From Heterobilharzia americana (Eukaryota > Platyhelminthes > Trematoda > Strigeidida > Schistosomatidae), in contig OX104130.1 of NCBI GenBank assembly GCA_944470555.2, positions 63,803,160 to 63,867,159 of the forward strand: a DNA stretch of 64,000 nucleotides, read 5' to 3'. The translations under genes were made by a program, and so were the position numbers. The notes beneath the pieces are model-generated. The model ran no database searches. It was not told the DNA's origin and saw only the letters and a program-made list of their open reading frames with translations. Of the stretch, positions 44,201-58,300 are shown piece by piece. The first letter of the stretch is position 1. The number at the start of each line of letters is the position of its first letter.

Positions 44201-44948
44201 TATCGCATGAGTAGTAAAATTTCACAAATATCCATAATATTGTGGAGTCATTCCCATTGCATGTATTAGATGCTGATTCGATTCAGATGAGGTCAGTTAG
44301 AATAAGAAAAAGCACAGAATCTTGTCCAAAACGAGATTAACACACTTCAGTAAGAAGAAGAATCTAGAGAAAAGCTCAGCTGTGGAAAGCATATGATCAA
44401 AAAAACACAACAGGATGGGATCCAGTGACAGTCCTTAAAGATAAATCAGCTGGATGGAGGAAGAACATTGATAACTGACGCTTTTTTATCATCAGATACA
44501 TGGAATAGGACGGACACCACACCTGGTTAGGATGTTTGGAAAATTCTACTACCCATACGACATAGTAAGTACGGGAAAGAGAACTATAGAAAAGAGATGT
44601 GAAAAACACGGAGTTGTTTTCGATGTGCACATAAAACTTCATTTAGTGAATAATACCGTTTCACAATGTGACACATCAAATTAACAATTGTGTTGAAATA
44701 TGCACTACTAAACTGAGCACGTTCTACTTTTACAGTGCCAAGAAGTACGTACAGTCTTTATCTTTACCTTGGACTTAATTTATCATGGTTTGTCCAGCTT
44801 ATTTTGGTATTTTTTCAACTTCACGCTTTGTTAGAATAATATATATATATATGTATATATATATATACGTGTGTGTGTGTGCTGGATGCTGATTCGATTC
44901 AGATGAGGTCAGTTAGAATAAAAAAGCACAGAACCTTGTCCACAGCAA

Positions 44949-44984
<36 letters not shown>

Positions 44985-47900
44985 CTAAGAAAGCGTGAAA
45001 TTGAAAAAATACAAAAATAAGTGGAACAAACCATGATAAATTAAGTCCAAGTTAAGGATAAAGACTGTGCGTACTTCTTTTGCACACATAGGTTACGCTG
45101 CACTTTATTAGTAGCCAAGAACTCCTCTGTCTTCAGAAGTTGAAGAGGTAGAAAACACTATATATTTGAGCGAATTCGACAGAAAACCATAAAATCATCT
45201 TTTGCTTCGGCTGAATGACTGGAATCGATTCAATGTTCAATGCTTTAACTTCTAAAGCATTTCATATATTTTCCAGGGACAATGCATCATATCACTATAT
45301 CACTAACAGGTGTATGCAATTTCCCTAAAAAATCAGTCAGTTGAACTAGTTAATGCAGTTTTTTGACAGCTTTTGCATTTGAGTCTGTTATTTGAATTTG
45401 TCTTGTCTTTCATTCGCAATATTTTATTCATTAATCACTTGCAATCGATTTGGTTTCTGGCGTACCAAAATATGACTTTGGGACTGTTGGTGAGAAATTT
45501 TAACCAGAATTCAAAGGTTGGACAATGCGCGCCATTTATTCATCGTATTTTTTAACCACTATATTCTATTAATCTTTCAAAAATTGTTTTATTTAATGGC
45601 ATCTAAATTTTCCAATTTAATCGTTATTTCAGGAGCTCATTGCGCTTGGTCTTGCGAATACGATTAGTTCATTCTTTCACACATTTCCAGCATGTTCTTC
45701 TTTATCTCGATCTGCTGTTCTAGTTTCTGCTGGTGGACGCACACAGGTCTCGAGTCTGTTTTCCTGCTTATTACTAATTCTGGTACTTTGTTTCATCGGT
45801 CCACTGTTTTATGCTGTACCTACTGTAAGTTGCACAAATCTTTTCAAACTGTTTCATTTATCATTGCCAGAACAGTAGTCTATATTTTAAAATGCATACG
45901 TATTTAAGGTGACCTTTGTAAGAAAACTAAATAACTGTTGACCTCACGACGAATATTGATTGTAAAGGATACTTTATAATCGAGAAACGCTGTTAGCTCA
46001 TCCCCATTGTGGTTTAAGGAAGGTAATTATGTCAAATCATAACTTATTCTACCTTAAAATTTCATTGAGTCACGCTGAAATAGATTATTTGTAAGAGCGA
46101 AACCGTACTTTCTTTAGCTAACACAATACTTCATTGTCAATCTGAAATAGCAGAAGAAATTTGTAGCTCAGCATGAGGATGATAATTATTTGGTGTTCTC
46201 TAAGGTTTTAAATTTCTTTGGACGTTTCATTACTGGGCTTTTCTCATGAAGTAAGTCCTGACGTAGTCATCTAGCCTAGAACATGAACACACTTCAGAGT
46301 TCAAAAAACTTCAAAGAATGGAAAACATTGATTTGTTGAATCATTTTTCACTTACTTGTCGGCTGCTTGTTTATTCGCACCTAGATAAGGCCTATATTAA
46401 CCCATTTGTTGCTTTCAGGATTTGAATCTACATTTTTTAGCACTTTCACGACGCGTCAAGTTTCTGAACCATATAGAGGCATTGACTTACTTGGTAATAG
46501 TGTTGGAAATCCAGATCTTGTTCACGCTTTATGCTGAGTGTAGTGCAGTGCAGTAGATCTTCACACTGATTTCAGATTAATGAAGGTCAGTCTTGCTTTT
46601 CCGATCCTGGCTTTGACATCCTCATCTGTGCCTGTACCGCCCGTCGTTGAAACGATGCTGCCTAGATAGGTTTCTCCCGTTTATAGTGCTTTTTGTTGTT
46701 GTTGGTTGGGTATCTTCATTAACTCTGTCTTCTCTACGTTCATCTGAATAAAACTCTGGCTTCCGTCAACTTGTCAGTTTTCGCCTGTAGATCTTTGAGC
46801 TTGTACGACATTAGACAAAAAGCCAAGGTGTAATCCAAATCTGCTCGGGTATTTTCATTGCCTAAACAACGTGTGCCCATCTTCTCACTCCTCACGGTTG
46901 CTGCATGATCCAATCCAGTTCAGTCGACTACAATCAGGAAAATCATCTATGATAGTAAGCAGCCTTGTCTTACCTCTGTCTTCACTTCAAAGGCGTCACT
47001 GGGCTTTCCATTGTCAATCACTTGGCATGTAATATCATATAGCATATAGCTGCTGTTGAATGAATTTGATAAAGGTTTGTGGCATTAAAACCGCAGTGCT
47101 GAAGCAACTGGCAGATCACTTCTCGGTTGACGCTGTCGAAGGCCTTTACAAAGTCGATGAAGTTGAGGTAAAGTAGAGAGTTGACTGTCATTCTATACTC
47201 TGTTCTCTGATGATGCGTAGCGTTGCAATTTAATGCACACATGATCTGTTCTTCCTGAAACCAGCCAGTCAGCCTGTTTCGGTTGTAATTTTGAATCCAG
47301 AGCATTTTTAAATGTCTCCAGTGGGATGCGTCATAATATTATGCTTGCAGTAGACATAAGCATGATTCCGTTCCAGTTTCTGCAAATAGTTAGGTCCTTG
47401 GAATTTTTACGAGGTAGCCCTTTTTCAAATCGGCAGGTACCCTTCCTTCCTTCTTTCAAACTATCTGTAATAGTGGTGAGAGTATGTCCACCGCCGATGT
47501 CTCTGTGTCTGTTTTCAATGCTTCTGGTGGAATTACATCTGGTCCTGCTGCTTCACGGCTTTCAGCAACTTTACGGAGTTCAGGACTTCACTCCTGCTTT
47601 TGTCGGAGGGCATGTGTTGACCGATAGTTCTGTAACTGGGCTGCTGGTGGTATTTCCGGACCAGTTGCAGGTGAAGGTGGTCGATTCATGAGTTTTTGAA
47701 GTGGTGAGCCCATCATTTCCTTTGTTTCTCCTCTTTGGTAACTACCTTTCCTTCACTATCTTTCATTGGTTTCATGTGATCTCTTTCCACATAGTAACCT
47801 GGTTATTTGCTATGATGTTTTCAGGTCTTTCCTACCAGCAGCCTGTTCTGCTTCACCCGCCAGTGTGTCGTAGAAGTGTCTTTTGTCTTTCTGTGCACTA

Positions 47901-50900
47901 CTCTTGACTTCCTTATCCAGTGTTTTATGCTTTGGACTCATTTCCTCTTTTCGTTGTTCATCCCTACCCTGCACTGCACTGGTTCATCTTCTGCTTCACC
48001 ATCTTCTTCCTGCTTCATCAGCTTCCATGTATCCGCCGAGATACATTCCTTATCTTGCTCCTTCTTCATTCCTAGTACGGTTATGCAGGTTTCCTTCCAA
48101 GTCGCTCTCAAAAAGTTCTAGTTTCGTTCCACACAGGTTCTTTCAGAGATGTTGCTTAGTGTCTGCCATTTTATCCTGATAGCTGATATGAAGATGTCTT
48201 TTGCGGTTTCATTCTTCAGTTTCTGTTCTGGGTGATAAACTTGAACTATGGTCTACCATCAACAGCTTCTTCAAAGGCTTTCAAGTTGACTTTGAAGTTA
48301 GGTTCCTTGCACTAGGTAGTGATTGGCGTGAACCTACATCTACTCCCCTTCTTGATCTGACCTTGTTTCCAGTAGGCTGCGTCTCTACTTTATTCACATT
48401 GAGATGAAGTCGATCTGATATTTAGTGTGTCCTGGTGTCTGGTGAAATCAACTCCATGTTCATGCCTTTTGAATATCCTTGTGTTTTTACACACTACCTC
48501 CAATCAACAAATCGTTGAATGCACAGAAGTTTGCAGACAGTTCTCCATTCTCACTCATCATTTCACCGACAGCTTATTGACCCATGATCAGTTCTCTCCC
48601 TATGCTGTCTGCTCCCATTTTGCTATTCATATCACCCCACACATTAGAATTTTGATATCGCCATCTGAGTGCGGTCTTGTCTAGTACTGACTACAGTTGT
48701 CTGTAGAATTCCCCCTTCTTCTCTTCATCTGCATTATTTGTAGGTGCGTAGCGTAGCACTGAATGATTGTCATCTTCCTTCCTTCCTTTTGAGTTGGACC
48801 TTGCTGTCATGATCCTGGAGGAGGAGATTGGTTCCAACTGCATGACAGCCTTCGATGCTGTTGAGAGGGGACATCATGATAGCCACTCCAAAACTGAGTG
48901 TGCTCGTGGTTGTCGTCTGGATGACAATATCGGAGTAGATTATTGACTCTCCAGTTGGTAGTTTGGGGAGTCCACTCCCATTCCATCTTCAGATTCCTCG
49001 CAGATTCACTGTGCGAACATTCCATATCCCCATCCTTACTTTGACTTTGATCGAGAGAAGACATATTGGGCAATTGGCTTCCGGAAGGCATTCACCAACT
49101 GGCGTCATTTCGTCTCCCCGATTCCAGCAAGTAATAATTTTACTTTTATTTTTTATATTTTCCTTGTGCTTTGGAATTTCTTTAGCGGTTAGATTTGTTT
49201 TCCGGTGTAGGGTTGCTAGCCCTATGCCCAACCTTCCCTCTTTATCTGAGCATAGGACCGGCTCGTGACTAGTGAATTAATTAACAAAGTATGAAAAAGT
49301 GCTAGACCACAAAAAAGAAATTTCATAGTTTTTTGGCTACTTTGATATGACTAGGGGAAGTGAATCATACTCGAAATGTCATCCGGTAAATAATACCATA
49401 TTACTATGTGCCATGTGAAATAAAATAATATAATGGGAAATTATGCTCCACCAAAATGCCCACTTTAGCCCCTACAAGTCTAATGTTCTTGCAAACCCTT
49501 ATATATCTAAAATGGAAAGGAGTGACATTTAGTCACTACCTGTTTATACAATGGGGAGCAAACTACACAGTGTTAATTTTTTAGTTTTTAGATAAAAAAT
49601 TATTTGTTATCTGATCTACGGAAACAATTAAGATTTTCATTATTATTTTTTGATCATTCCCCGAACTGTTTCTGTCTGTATTTTTTTCTCTTCCATGTTC
49701 ATGTTTCTTTCATCCTCAAGTGTTGTCTATCTGCAATCATTTTAGTTGCACTTAAAGGAATGTTTTTAGAGGCTAAAGATTTCACAACGTTTTGGAAATT
49801 TTCTGTCTGGGACAGTGTAAGTTGTAGTTTTGCTTATCTACGTGTCTGATTCATTGCATGTTAGTGATTTTTTTCAGTATGAACAGAATTTTATTTACTA
49901 ATAAATATGATCAAATACTAAGAATTATTACTGAGTATATCTTTGTATATAGATCTGAAGAGGTATTGCTAAGTAATTAAATTTCATCATTTAACCAGTA
50001 ATCTTCTAAGAGTATGTGCAGTCCCTTAATATAAACAGCGTGTCATGAACTATACAAACTTCGTCTCAAGAAATCATCTGTAAGCATAAAATAACATGCT
50101 CAGGTTTTGTGATGCAAAATAATAAAATCATAAGTGTCATTTATATCCATATAGCTATCTAAGATGCTGTGCACTAATTCCATGAGTAAATATCAACCAA
50201 TCAATTCATTCAACAAACGAACGCTCAAAGTGAAGGTTATTTTGTATATGGCATGTCAGTTATCAGATTCCACTATTGATTACATTCTTTGTAACCTATT
50301 CACTCTACTTGCTTGATGTGCTCATTATATAATAGTGACCATTTTCGAGGCAAACTAAATTACTACAAATTACAAATTTACAGCTTCTTCTCACCCTATT
50401 GAACTAACCTGAGCTTTGTAATTCATCAAACATAGTGACCACATTATTTTTCCATCACATTTGCATTTTCAAGGAAGGCGGAAGGATTTAACAACCTTCA
50501 TTCTTTCAATTTACCTTCAAGGAACGAATACTTTTAGTGTTACTTGATAGGATCTTATAAGAACACTTCGTCCTGCATCACACACATTTGACAAATGGTT
50601 CCACATTCTAGCACATACTGATTTCCTCACGTTTATCAAATGCTACAACGTTTTACTTAAAACATAAATTCTGTCTCTGATCAGTCTCAGACGATACAAG
50701 CTGTAATTTTCATAATACCTGAAAGTTGTACATATGTCTGAAGATTGTATAAAAGTTGATGTGAAACAGCCGATCTCAGTTCATCTGCAATAAGTACATA
50801 TTAATTAGTGTATTAAAAATTACTTACTGCTCTTCGTCCTTATTTCTAAACCAGTTGAACAGGCCAGCTTTGTCTGTTGGCCATCAATCTGAGTACAGTA

Positions 50901-53900
50901 ACTTTAGTTTTCATCTAGACAAAGCAATTAGGTGATAGGATTACTTAAACATCAATTTTGTCTTTGTAAGCACGAATTGTGTTTACCTCCTAGACGAAAT
51001 ATATGCCTAAGTGGTCGAGAAATGTGTTCCATACAGCTTTGAAATAAATAAGTTATCATCAGAATAGCTGTAAGCAAAACCTTCAAGTGTCTGAAGAAAA
51101 AACGACTCCCTAAAAGGGTTCGTTTCTGTTAGCCAAAAAATAATGAAAAGTTATAAACTATAATTCATTTCTTCCGAAAGTATTATAATAATATACTTAC
51201 ACCTTACTTAACCAATAAACATCTGTTCAACCCTAACAAACAGCTAAGCTATTCTCAAAGATTAGGATGATATTTATTGGAAAAAAAGAAACTTTTTCTC
51301 TGTAATGTTCAGTTAGTATAAGTGGTTACCGCATCAAAATGTAGTAATGCACAACTCGTTTATTTAGAATATGTGCTGTGTAAGCTAAAATACTACAACA
51401 TTTCAAACAAATTATTCATATACGTGTTAATGTTTAAACTTGAATTTCAGTTAGTTTGGTTGTTAACACTTCTGTGCACTGTGTTATTGAGTGTAAATTA
51501 TGGTCTTCTACTGGGTGTTATAATCTCAGCTGTATCCATCATACTAAGAACACAATGGCCTAAAATTCGAACACTTGGACAAACTCAAAGTACAGAAATC
51601 TATCAGGACTGTAATCATTATAAAAATGTAAGTTAACATCGTTAAGTAATGATTTCTACTGATAAATACTAACAGTAACTAGTTTCGTCTTTTTGTGGTG
51701 TCATATTTTAGTGAAGTTGAATTTATTTTCACTACTTCATTGTGATTCAACTGTTCGACTATCAGCCAGTAGGTTGGCGGTCATTACTTGCTTTAAGAGG
51801 TATTGTCAGAAGCCACTAGGTAAATCAATGTGCTGCGTACTCAGACTCATAAGGTAGTGTATGTTTACATACATACATACTTGCTTCTATAGCATCATTA
51901 TGAATAATTTATGTGGTAATGGAACAACCTAACGGCCATGGTTGATACACTGAGTTATAAGTGAATTATGGATAAATCAGATAAAAAAATCTGTTTTTGT
52001 CTGCAATACAGTATTATTCCCTTCAAGGTGTAAAAGAAAATCTGGATAATTATTAATGTTCCGTAGATAGTTTGCTAAAGAACCAAACTAGTATTCCAAC
52101 TTTATACGGTAAACAAACCATTATCTAATGATATTAGGTATAGAATGTATTTGCGTAAGTCACAGTGAGTTTGAAGCCAGACAATTCCAACCATTCACAA
52201 GAAAGTCTGGTTCGGGCTTCTTCAGGGAAATAATCAAAAGAATCTTGATCATAGTTTATATAAATGACTATTACCTAATGACATAGACCTGAAGCAAGAT
52301 GACACCTAAATAGTCTCACCCCTCTTTTTATAACCTGCAATTAGAAATGAATCATTTTGTCATATAACACAATAGCCCTTCATTGTGTTCATTCTCTCTC
52401 ATACTCACGACTGACTGATTTCATACTTTTTACCTAAACGTTATAATGAAAAACACGATTATTATTATATTATTATTAGTTCCTTGGGTTCCTAGTGGAA
52501 CATAGGGCTTCAGTAGCACGCCTCCAGTGACCTCTGTTCTCTGAGATCTTTTGAACCTGGCTCCGCGACAGCCCAGAAGCTCTCATTTCCTCCTCGCACG
52601 ACCTCCTCCATGTCACCCTTGGACGTCCAACTCGTCGCTTCCCATGGGGATTCCACTCGAGCAACTGGCCTGACGCGTGATGTCCTCAGTCGGCCTTCTC
52701 AGTGCATGCTCAATCCATCTCCACTTCCTCCTGCATATTTGTTGCGTGATAGGTTCTTGGTTGGTTCGTTCCCAGAGCTCCTTGTTGCTTATTCTTTCTG
52801 GCCATCTGATCTTCAGTAACGAGCGTAAGCAGTTGTTGGTGGATGTCTGTAGTTTATTGGAAATGCCTTTCGTGACGCGCCAAGTCTCTGAGCCATACAA
52901 GAGCACTGACTTGACTGAAGTTGGTGTTGAAAATCCGTATCTTGTTCCGCATGCTGAGTGCAGAAGATCTCCACACTGGTTTCAGGCTAATGAACGCCTG
53001 TCTTGCTTTTCCGATTCTGACTTTGACGTCCTCGTCCGTCCCGCCTGTAGTTGAAACAGTGCTTCCTAGATAAGTGAAGGAGGTTACTTCCTTCAAGTTT
53101 CTCCCGTTGACGGTGATTGGAGTTTGTTGTTGTTGGTGGTGGTGCGGTATCTTCATCACCTCTGTCTTCTCTATATTCACTTGTAGTCCCGTCTTCGCTT
53201 CCCTGCCTCCTCTGTCAACTTGTTAGTTTTTGCCTGCAGATCTTCAAGTTTATGTGACATCAGGCACAAGTCATCGGCGAAATCCAAATCTCCAAGGTTC
53301 TTTTCCAGAGTCCAGTGTATCCTCCTCTTCTCGCTGCCTACTGTTTGCTGCATGATCCAGTCCACCACAATCAGGAATATCATGGGTGATAGTAGGTGGC
53401 AACCTTGTTTCACTCCTGTCTCCACTTCACTTCAAAAGCATCACTGAGCTTCCCATTGTGAATTAATTGGCATGTGGCTTCTTCGTATAGTTGTTGAATG
53501 AGGCGGATAAAGGTTTGCGGTACTCCGTAGTATTGAAACACGATATAACTCGGACATTCCGAACTAAATCTGCTGAAAAACAATTGAAAACCACCACTCC
53601 TAAACAAATAATGAAGCAGAATAATTTCATTTATGTCGATTCGGTTGATGAACATCTCACCCAGTGTAACAGTATTATATACTGGATGATATTTCAAACC
53701 AAATTTATTCGTTATATTCAAATCAAAAATAACTTCATAAATTTCACATCTTGTTCTTAAATTTCTCTCTCCTTCCTTTGTTGTACGGTAGTAAACGTTT
53801 GTAAATACTCTGAGTCTTTCTTACTGCATGCATTTCATCGTGATTCAGTAAGCAATGCTTCAGTTAGCAACCTCTTCCTCTACCCTAATATGTTGGCTCT

Positions 53901-56900
53901 AAGGACTGTAACATCATCCCATCCTATTGTGTTATTATATCTGACTGTGCGTATTGCCGTGACTGGCCTTTTCTCCAGGTTTGTTACCTTGTCAAAGACT
54001 GTCGTGCTAGACTTAGTGAAGTTTCAGTACTGTTATTCTAACTGTACGGATATGACTTACTTGTCCTCCATACTACATATTGAAATTAACAGGACAAATA
54101 ATTTTGTCTTGTGAGGTTTTAAGGATGCGTTAGCCTACGAAGATTGTTTGTTAGCAACCTGTTGGGACTAAACACCACTGTTACCCTAAACCCTTTTAAA
54201 GATGCTACGTTAACTTTGGGACATTTCTTCCTTGTAGGCTGAGAATAAGGTTTTGAATTCTCGTTTCTTAAGGTCACCACTACTATACATTTTCTGTGTT
54301 TGTGTTACTGTCACTTTTAAAATTTCTTATCTACCTCAAAATCACTTTACAAGGGTAACTACTGAGTCACAAGGCTTCTTTTATGTTTAATTTCCCTTTT
54401 CTAAAGTTGCTTACTGTTTAAACATTCCATCTCATTATTTAAGCCTTTTACTAAATTTACTCAAACTGATAAAGGATGAGGTGACAAAAAGTCATGGAGT
54501 ATCAGTTCGAATATGTAGGTTTTATGTAAACGCTAGCGCTCTAGCAACCATTTTACCTGCTTTTTACTCTGCAATCCAACTCAGCTAGTTTTTCTTCATC
54601 ACTCTATAATTTATATGGACTGCATCTACAACTGATATGAGCAGAAAACTTTAATTTCTATGCCGTAACCTTAACAAGGTGAACGTGTCATCTACATATC
54701 TTCAGCTTATATTAAAAGTGATGCAATATAATCTGAAAATTGTTCCCAAATGTTAAGTAATATATTTCCCAAGAGTATTGGTGACTGAAGAGGAAATCAT
54801 CTCATTTGTTTGTATACTTTTTTTGAGACTTAATGACGTTAAACGTTAGGCATTCACATCCTTCCAGCAATATTTCTTCAATTGGTGGCTTGATTGTTAC
54901 TGTTAAGCTCATTCCTAAATGAATCCAGAAGGGGTATTAACTGACATTAATAACATCAACTTTGTTCATGCAAAAAGAATGAGTTAACACCTATTCAGAA
55001 TATCTGGAAAATTCTACTACATATACTGAAAATGTTGTTCAATTAGCTGTGATATAACCGTGAACAATAAAGCGTGTTGTAAACGTCACTGAATAAAAAT
55101 TATTTCCACTGTATGAAGTGTTCATCTAACAAATTAACTTAAAGTTATTCATTAACAGAAAGGCTTAGGACCTACCCCTTCAAGTAAGTCTTTAAACGTA
55201 AACATTTCCAGATATTTTCCAATAACATTCAATGATGTACAAAATTTGATGTTGAATAATAGTTCTATCAACTGAGCTACGAGACCCGACTGCTGATCAG
55301 ACTTTTGTTTCACTTCATTCACTAAGAGTTTTACCTGACTGTCATATGGATGCGTAACGCGTTACTACCGCTTGATCATACTCACACTGGTTGCCCAATC
55401 AGGACTTCTCATCCCAATACATGTCTACGTAAATTAGAGAGGAAAATCATCATATTGATTATCATTTTGGCTATCTGAGATAGCCACGGTTTGGCAGACA
55501 AGTATTGGATGATGATTGAAGGTGAAATGAAAATTTTGGTCACGTCAGGATTCCAGTTACATATTTACGGATAGATATTTCATATACAGTATTTCATAAC
55601 TGTTGGTTAATCTGTTTGTTTAATACGGTGTTCAATACGATTGACAGCTGTGCTGAGTCAACTTTGTTTCATGTGCTTGAGATGACATGTATTAATGTCG
55701 CCTCTGTTATTAATCTTTCTTTCCATTTGTTTTTGTTGGACTTTAGTATGCTAGTATTGTTCCATTTGCATGAACTGATATCAGTGAACTTTACTCCAAA
55801 TTTTTGTAATTTGGTCCCTCTGTGGGCTTACCTTTAATTAATCTTTGATGTTCATTCAGCCTAGTTTTTAGCGATCATGATGCTTATCCTACCTTGTCAG
55901 TAGATTTTTTTCCCAGACAGCTTCTCATCACAACTCTACATTGGTATCCAGGTTGCTTAACAATTTTTCATAAGGTTATGTAGAGAGTTGAAGAAAATAA
56001 ATGAGGAGACCACGAACAAGCACAAAAATTGGAATTATAGTCTAACAGTATCAATATTAAAAATTGCAAAACTTTATAAACCAAAGCATTTTTTGGTATT
56101 AATGATGAATAGCGGTTAGCAGTGAAATCCGTGGCTCACGTTTCGTTTTATTTGGGACTCTTCGTCTGCATGTACTCGCATTTCAGTGAATGTTGTTCCC
56201 ACTAAGACTCAAACCCAAGACCAGCCGCTTCCAATGCCAGAACGCTATCAACTAGGTCACTTGCTCGTGAAGGCCACTTCTTGAACAATGGCCATAGTAT
56301 TGTCTTTGATGTAACAACTTGTAAATCTCCGTCGTCAAATGAATCATTCTACCAATAGTGTCTGATCAGTTCGATCCAATTAACGACGGAGATTCAGAAA
56401 CTATAACATTAAAGCAGTTTTGTTTCCTAATGCATAGTGAGCATGAATCGAAAGTAACAGGTTTCTAAGACAATAACCAGCCCTAATGTTGTAGCTGCTG
56501 GTTACTTAAAATCAATAATAATAGGCGAAGAGAAGAGTAATCCGAATGACAGAGGTACCATCTATCAATAATTTATGCATATTGCCTTAGACCGAGTGAA
56601 AGGATAAGATAGGGATAGAGGTTATATGAACCTCTGCCGGTTGGATACAACCATTCAACTTATTGCGTACAAGGTAAACTAATTTACCACGCATAAGGTT
56701 AGCTTGTATTAAAATCGGCAACGTCCAAGATCATGTTAACATCGATTCCAGACACATTGATCTAGTCATTGATTTGTAGACAGAGAAAGGATGATGCCTA
56801 GACATATGAACCAAATCAAAAAAATTCTACTTCATCCCGCTGTCCAAAAACTCCGCATTTGTTATCTCCAGTGAGATTTCAAAATATACCCAAATGTAGC

Positions 56901-58224
56901 CAGCAATATAAGTTCACTGTTACGTCTGTAATAATAAATGCCACATTTCACCGCCTTCATTACCAAGTAACACACAGCACGTTTGTGGAGCTGCATTTAA
57001 TTTGGGGAAGATGGCTATGAGCTGTTTAGCTACAGGTTGCATCCCACTGTATTTTAGGATACCTAAAATGCATTACTATTTGGTCATATTCTAAATAGGT
57101 TAGCCTTCTAATGTCTGACTCTTTCACCAGCGCTTATACAAAAGAACTAAAGAAGTTATTTGGTTATGAGTAAAAAAAGAATGAAACCTGAATCCAGGAT
57201 ATCTTTCTGACTAACTTTAAACAATAAAACCCCAGAAGATGTTATTCTATTAGTATTAGTCGTCCTGAGTATTTATAGCGATTGACTCAATTTGCAAAAG
57301 TTAATGTCACAGCCATAAATCTCAAAACTTGTCTATCATTAATTTACTTATATATCGTACTCAAAATGCAGAAATTCATTAAATAATAAAGTAATAGACG
57401 AAATTTCATTCAGTTAGTCCAAAGTAATATGTTTAAAATAAAAGAAGAACAAACGCCCTGTTCCAAACAATATGTATGATGCAGTATGGGACTTTCAACG
57501 AAGTCACTCCCGGAACAATATTTTCAGAAGAAATGGTTATTGCATCTGAATGATGTTAATAATAACAGTATTCAAGGCAATAAAATGAAACAGCTAGCTG
57601 GTTTTCGATTAGCATCCGGTCCATCATAAAGAATCATCAAAAACTGGGGTGTAAGTTTGGTGGTAGCTATTCATCCACCAAGCATAAGAGTCTGTAACTC
57701 GAGCCAAGTAACGGAAAGATAAAATTATGGTGCACTTTTGCGTACTGAAACGTCCACCTCCATGTAACGTGGAATTTTTCCTTTGTTTTGTTATCGTTAC
57801 GAGAAACAGAGATTCGAAAAAAGGTTTTCGATGTCCACCAGTAAATAACACGTTCATAGGACATATTTAAATTATGAAAACAAATTGAAAGGAAAAAGTT
57901 TGATATCTACGTTCAGTGGAAAATTTTGGTAGCCCAAGCAGACCGCATAAGCAGAAAAACAACTGTAGCGAACTATAAATGAAAATGGGAATGGCAGTAA
58001 ATAAATAAACAGATAATGATTATGGATATAATAATTAAATTGGTGAAAAGACTACATATTAATCAAGATATCTGGGATCAGTTTTCAGAAAAAAGACGAT
58101 AAGATAGACGGTAGTATTAATGAACTGCCTGATGTAAAAAAATATTGTAGGTTATAATAAAATTATAAAGTGACTACTCTATTTATTTTCAAAGTAAGAG
58201 TCTACATTTGGGAATCATAAAATC

Positions 58225-58300
<76 letters not shown>

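Noticed and set aside
52160..52230. CTGAAGAAGCCCGAA on the - strand as a hammerhead
   Set aside because: No stem II can form between the core-like CTGAAGA and GAA.
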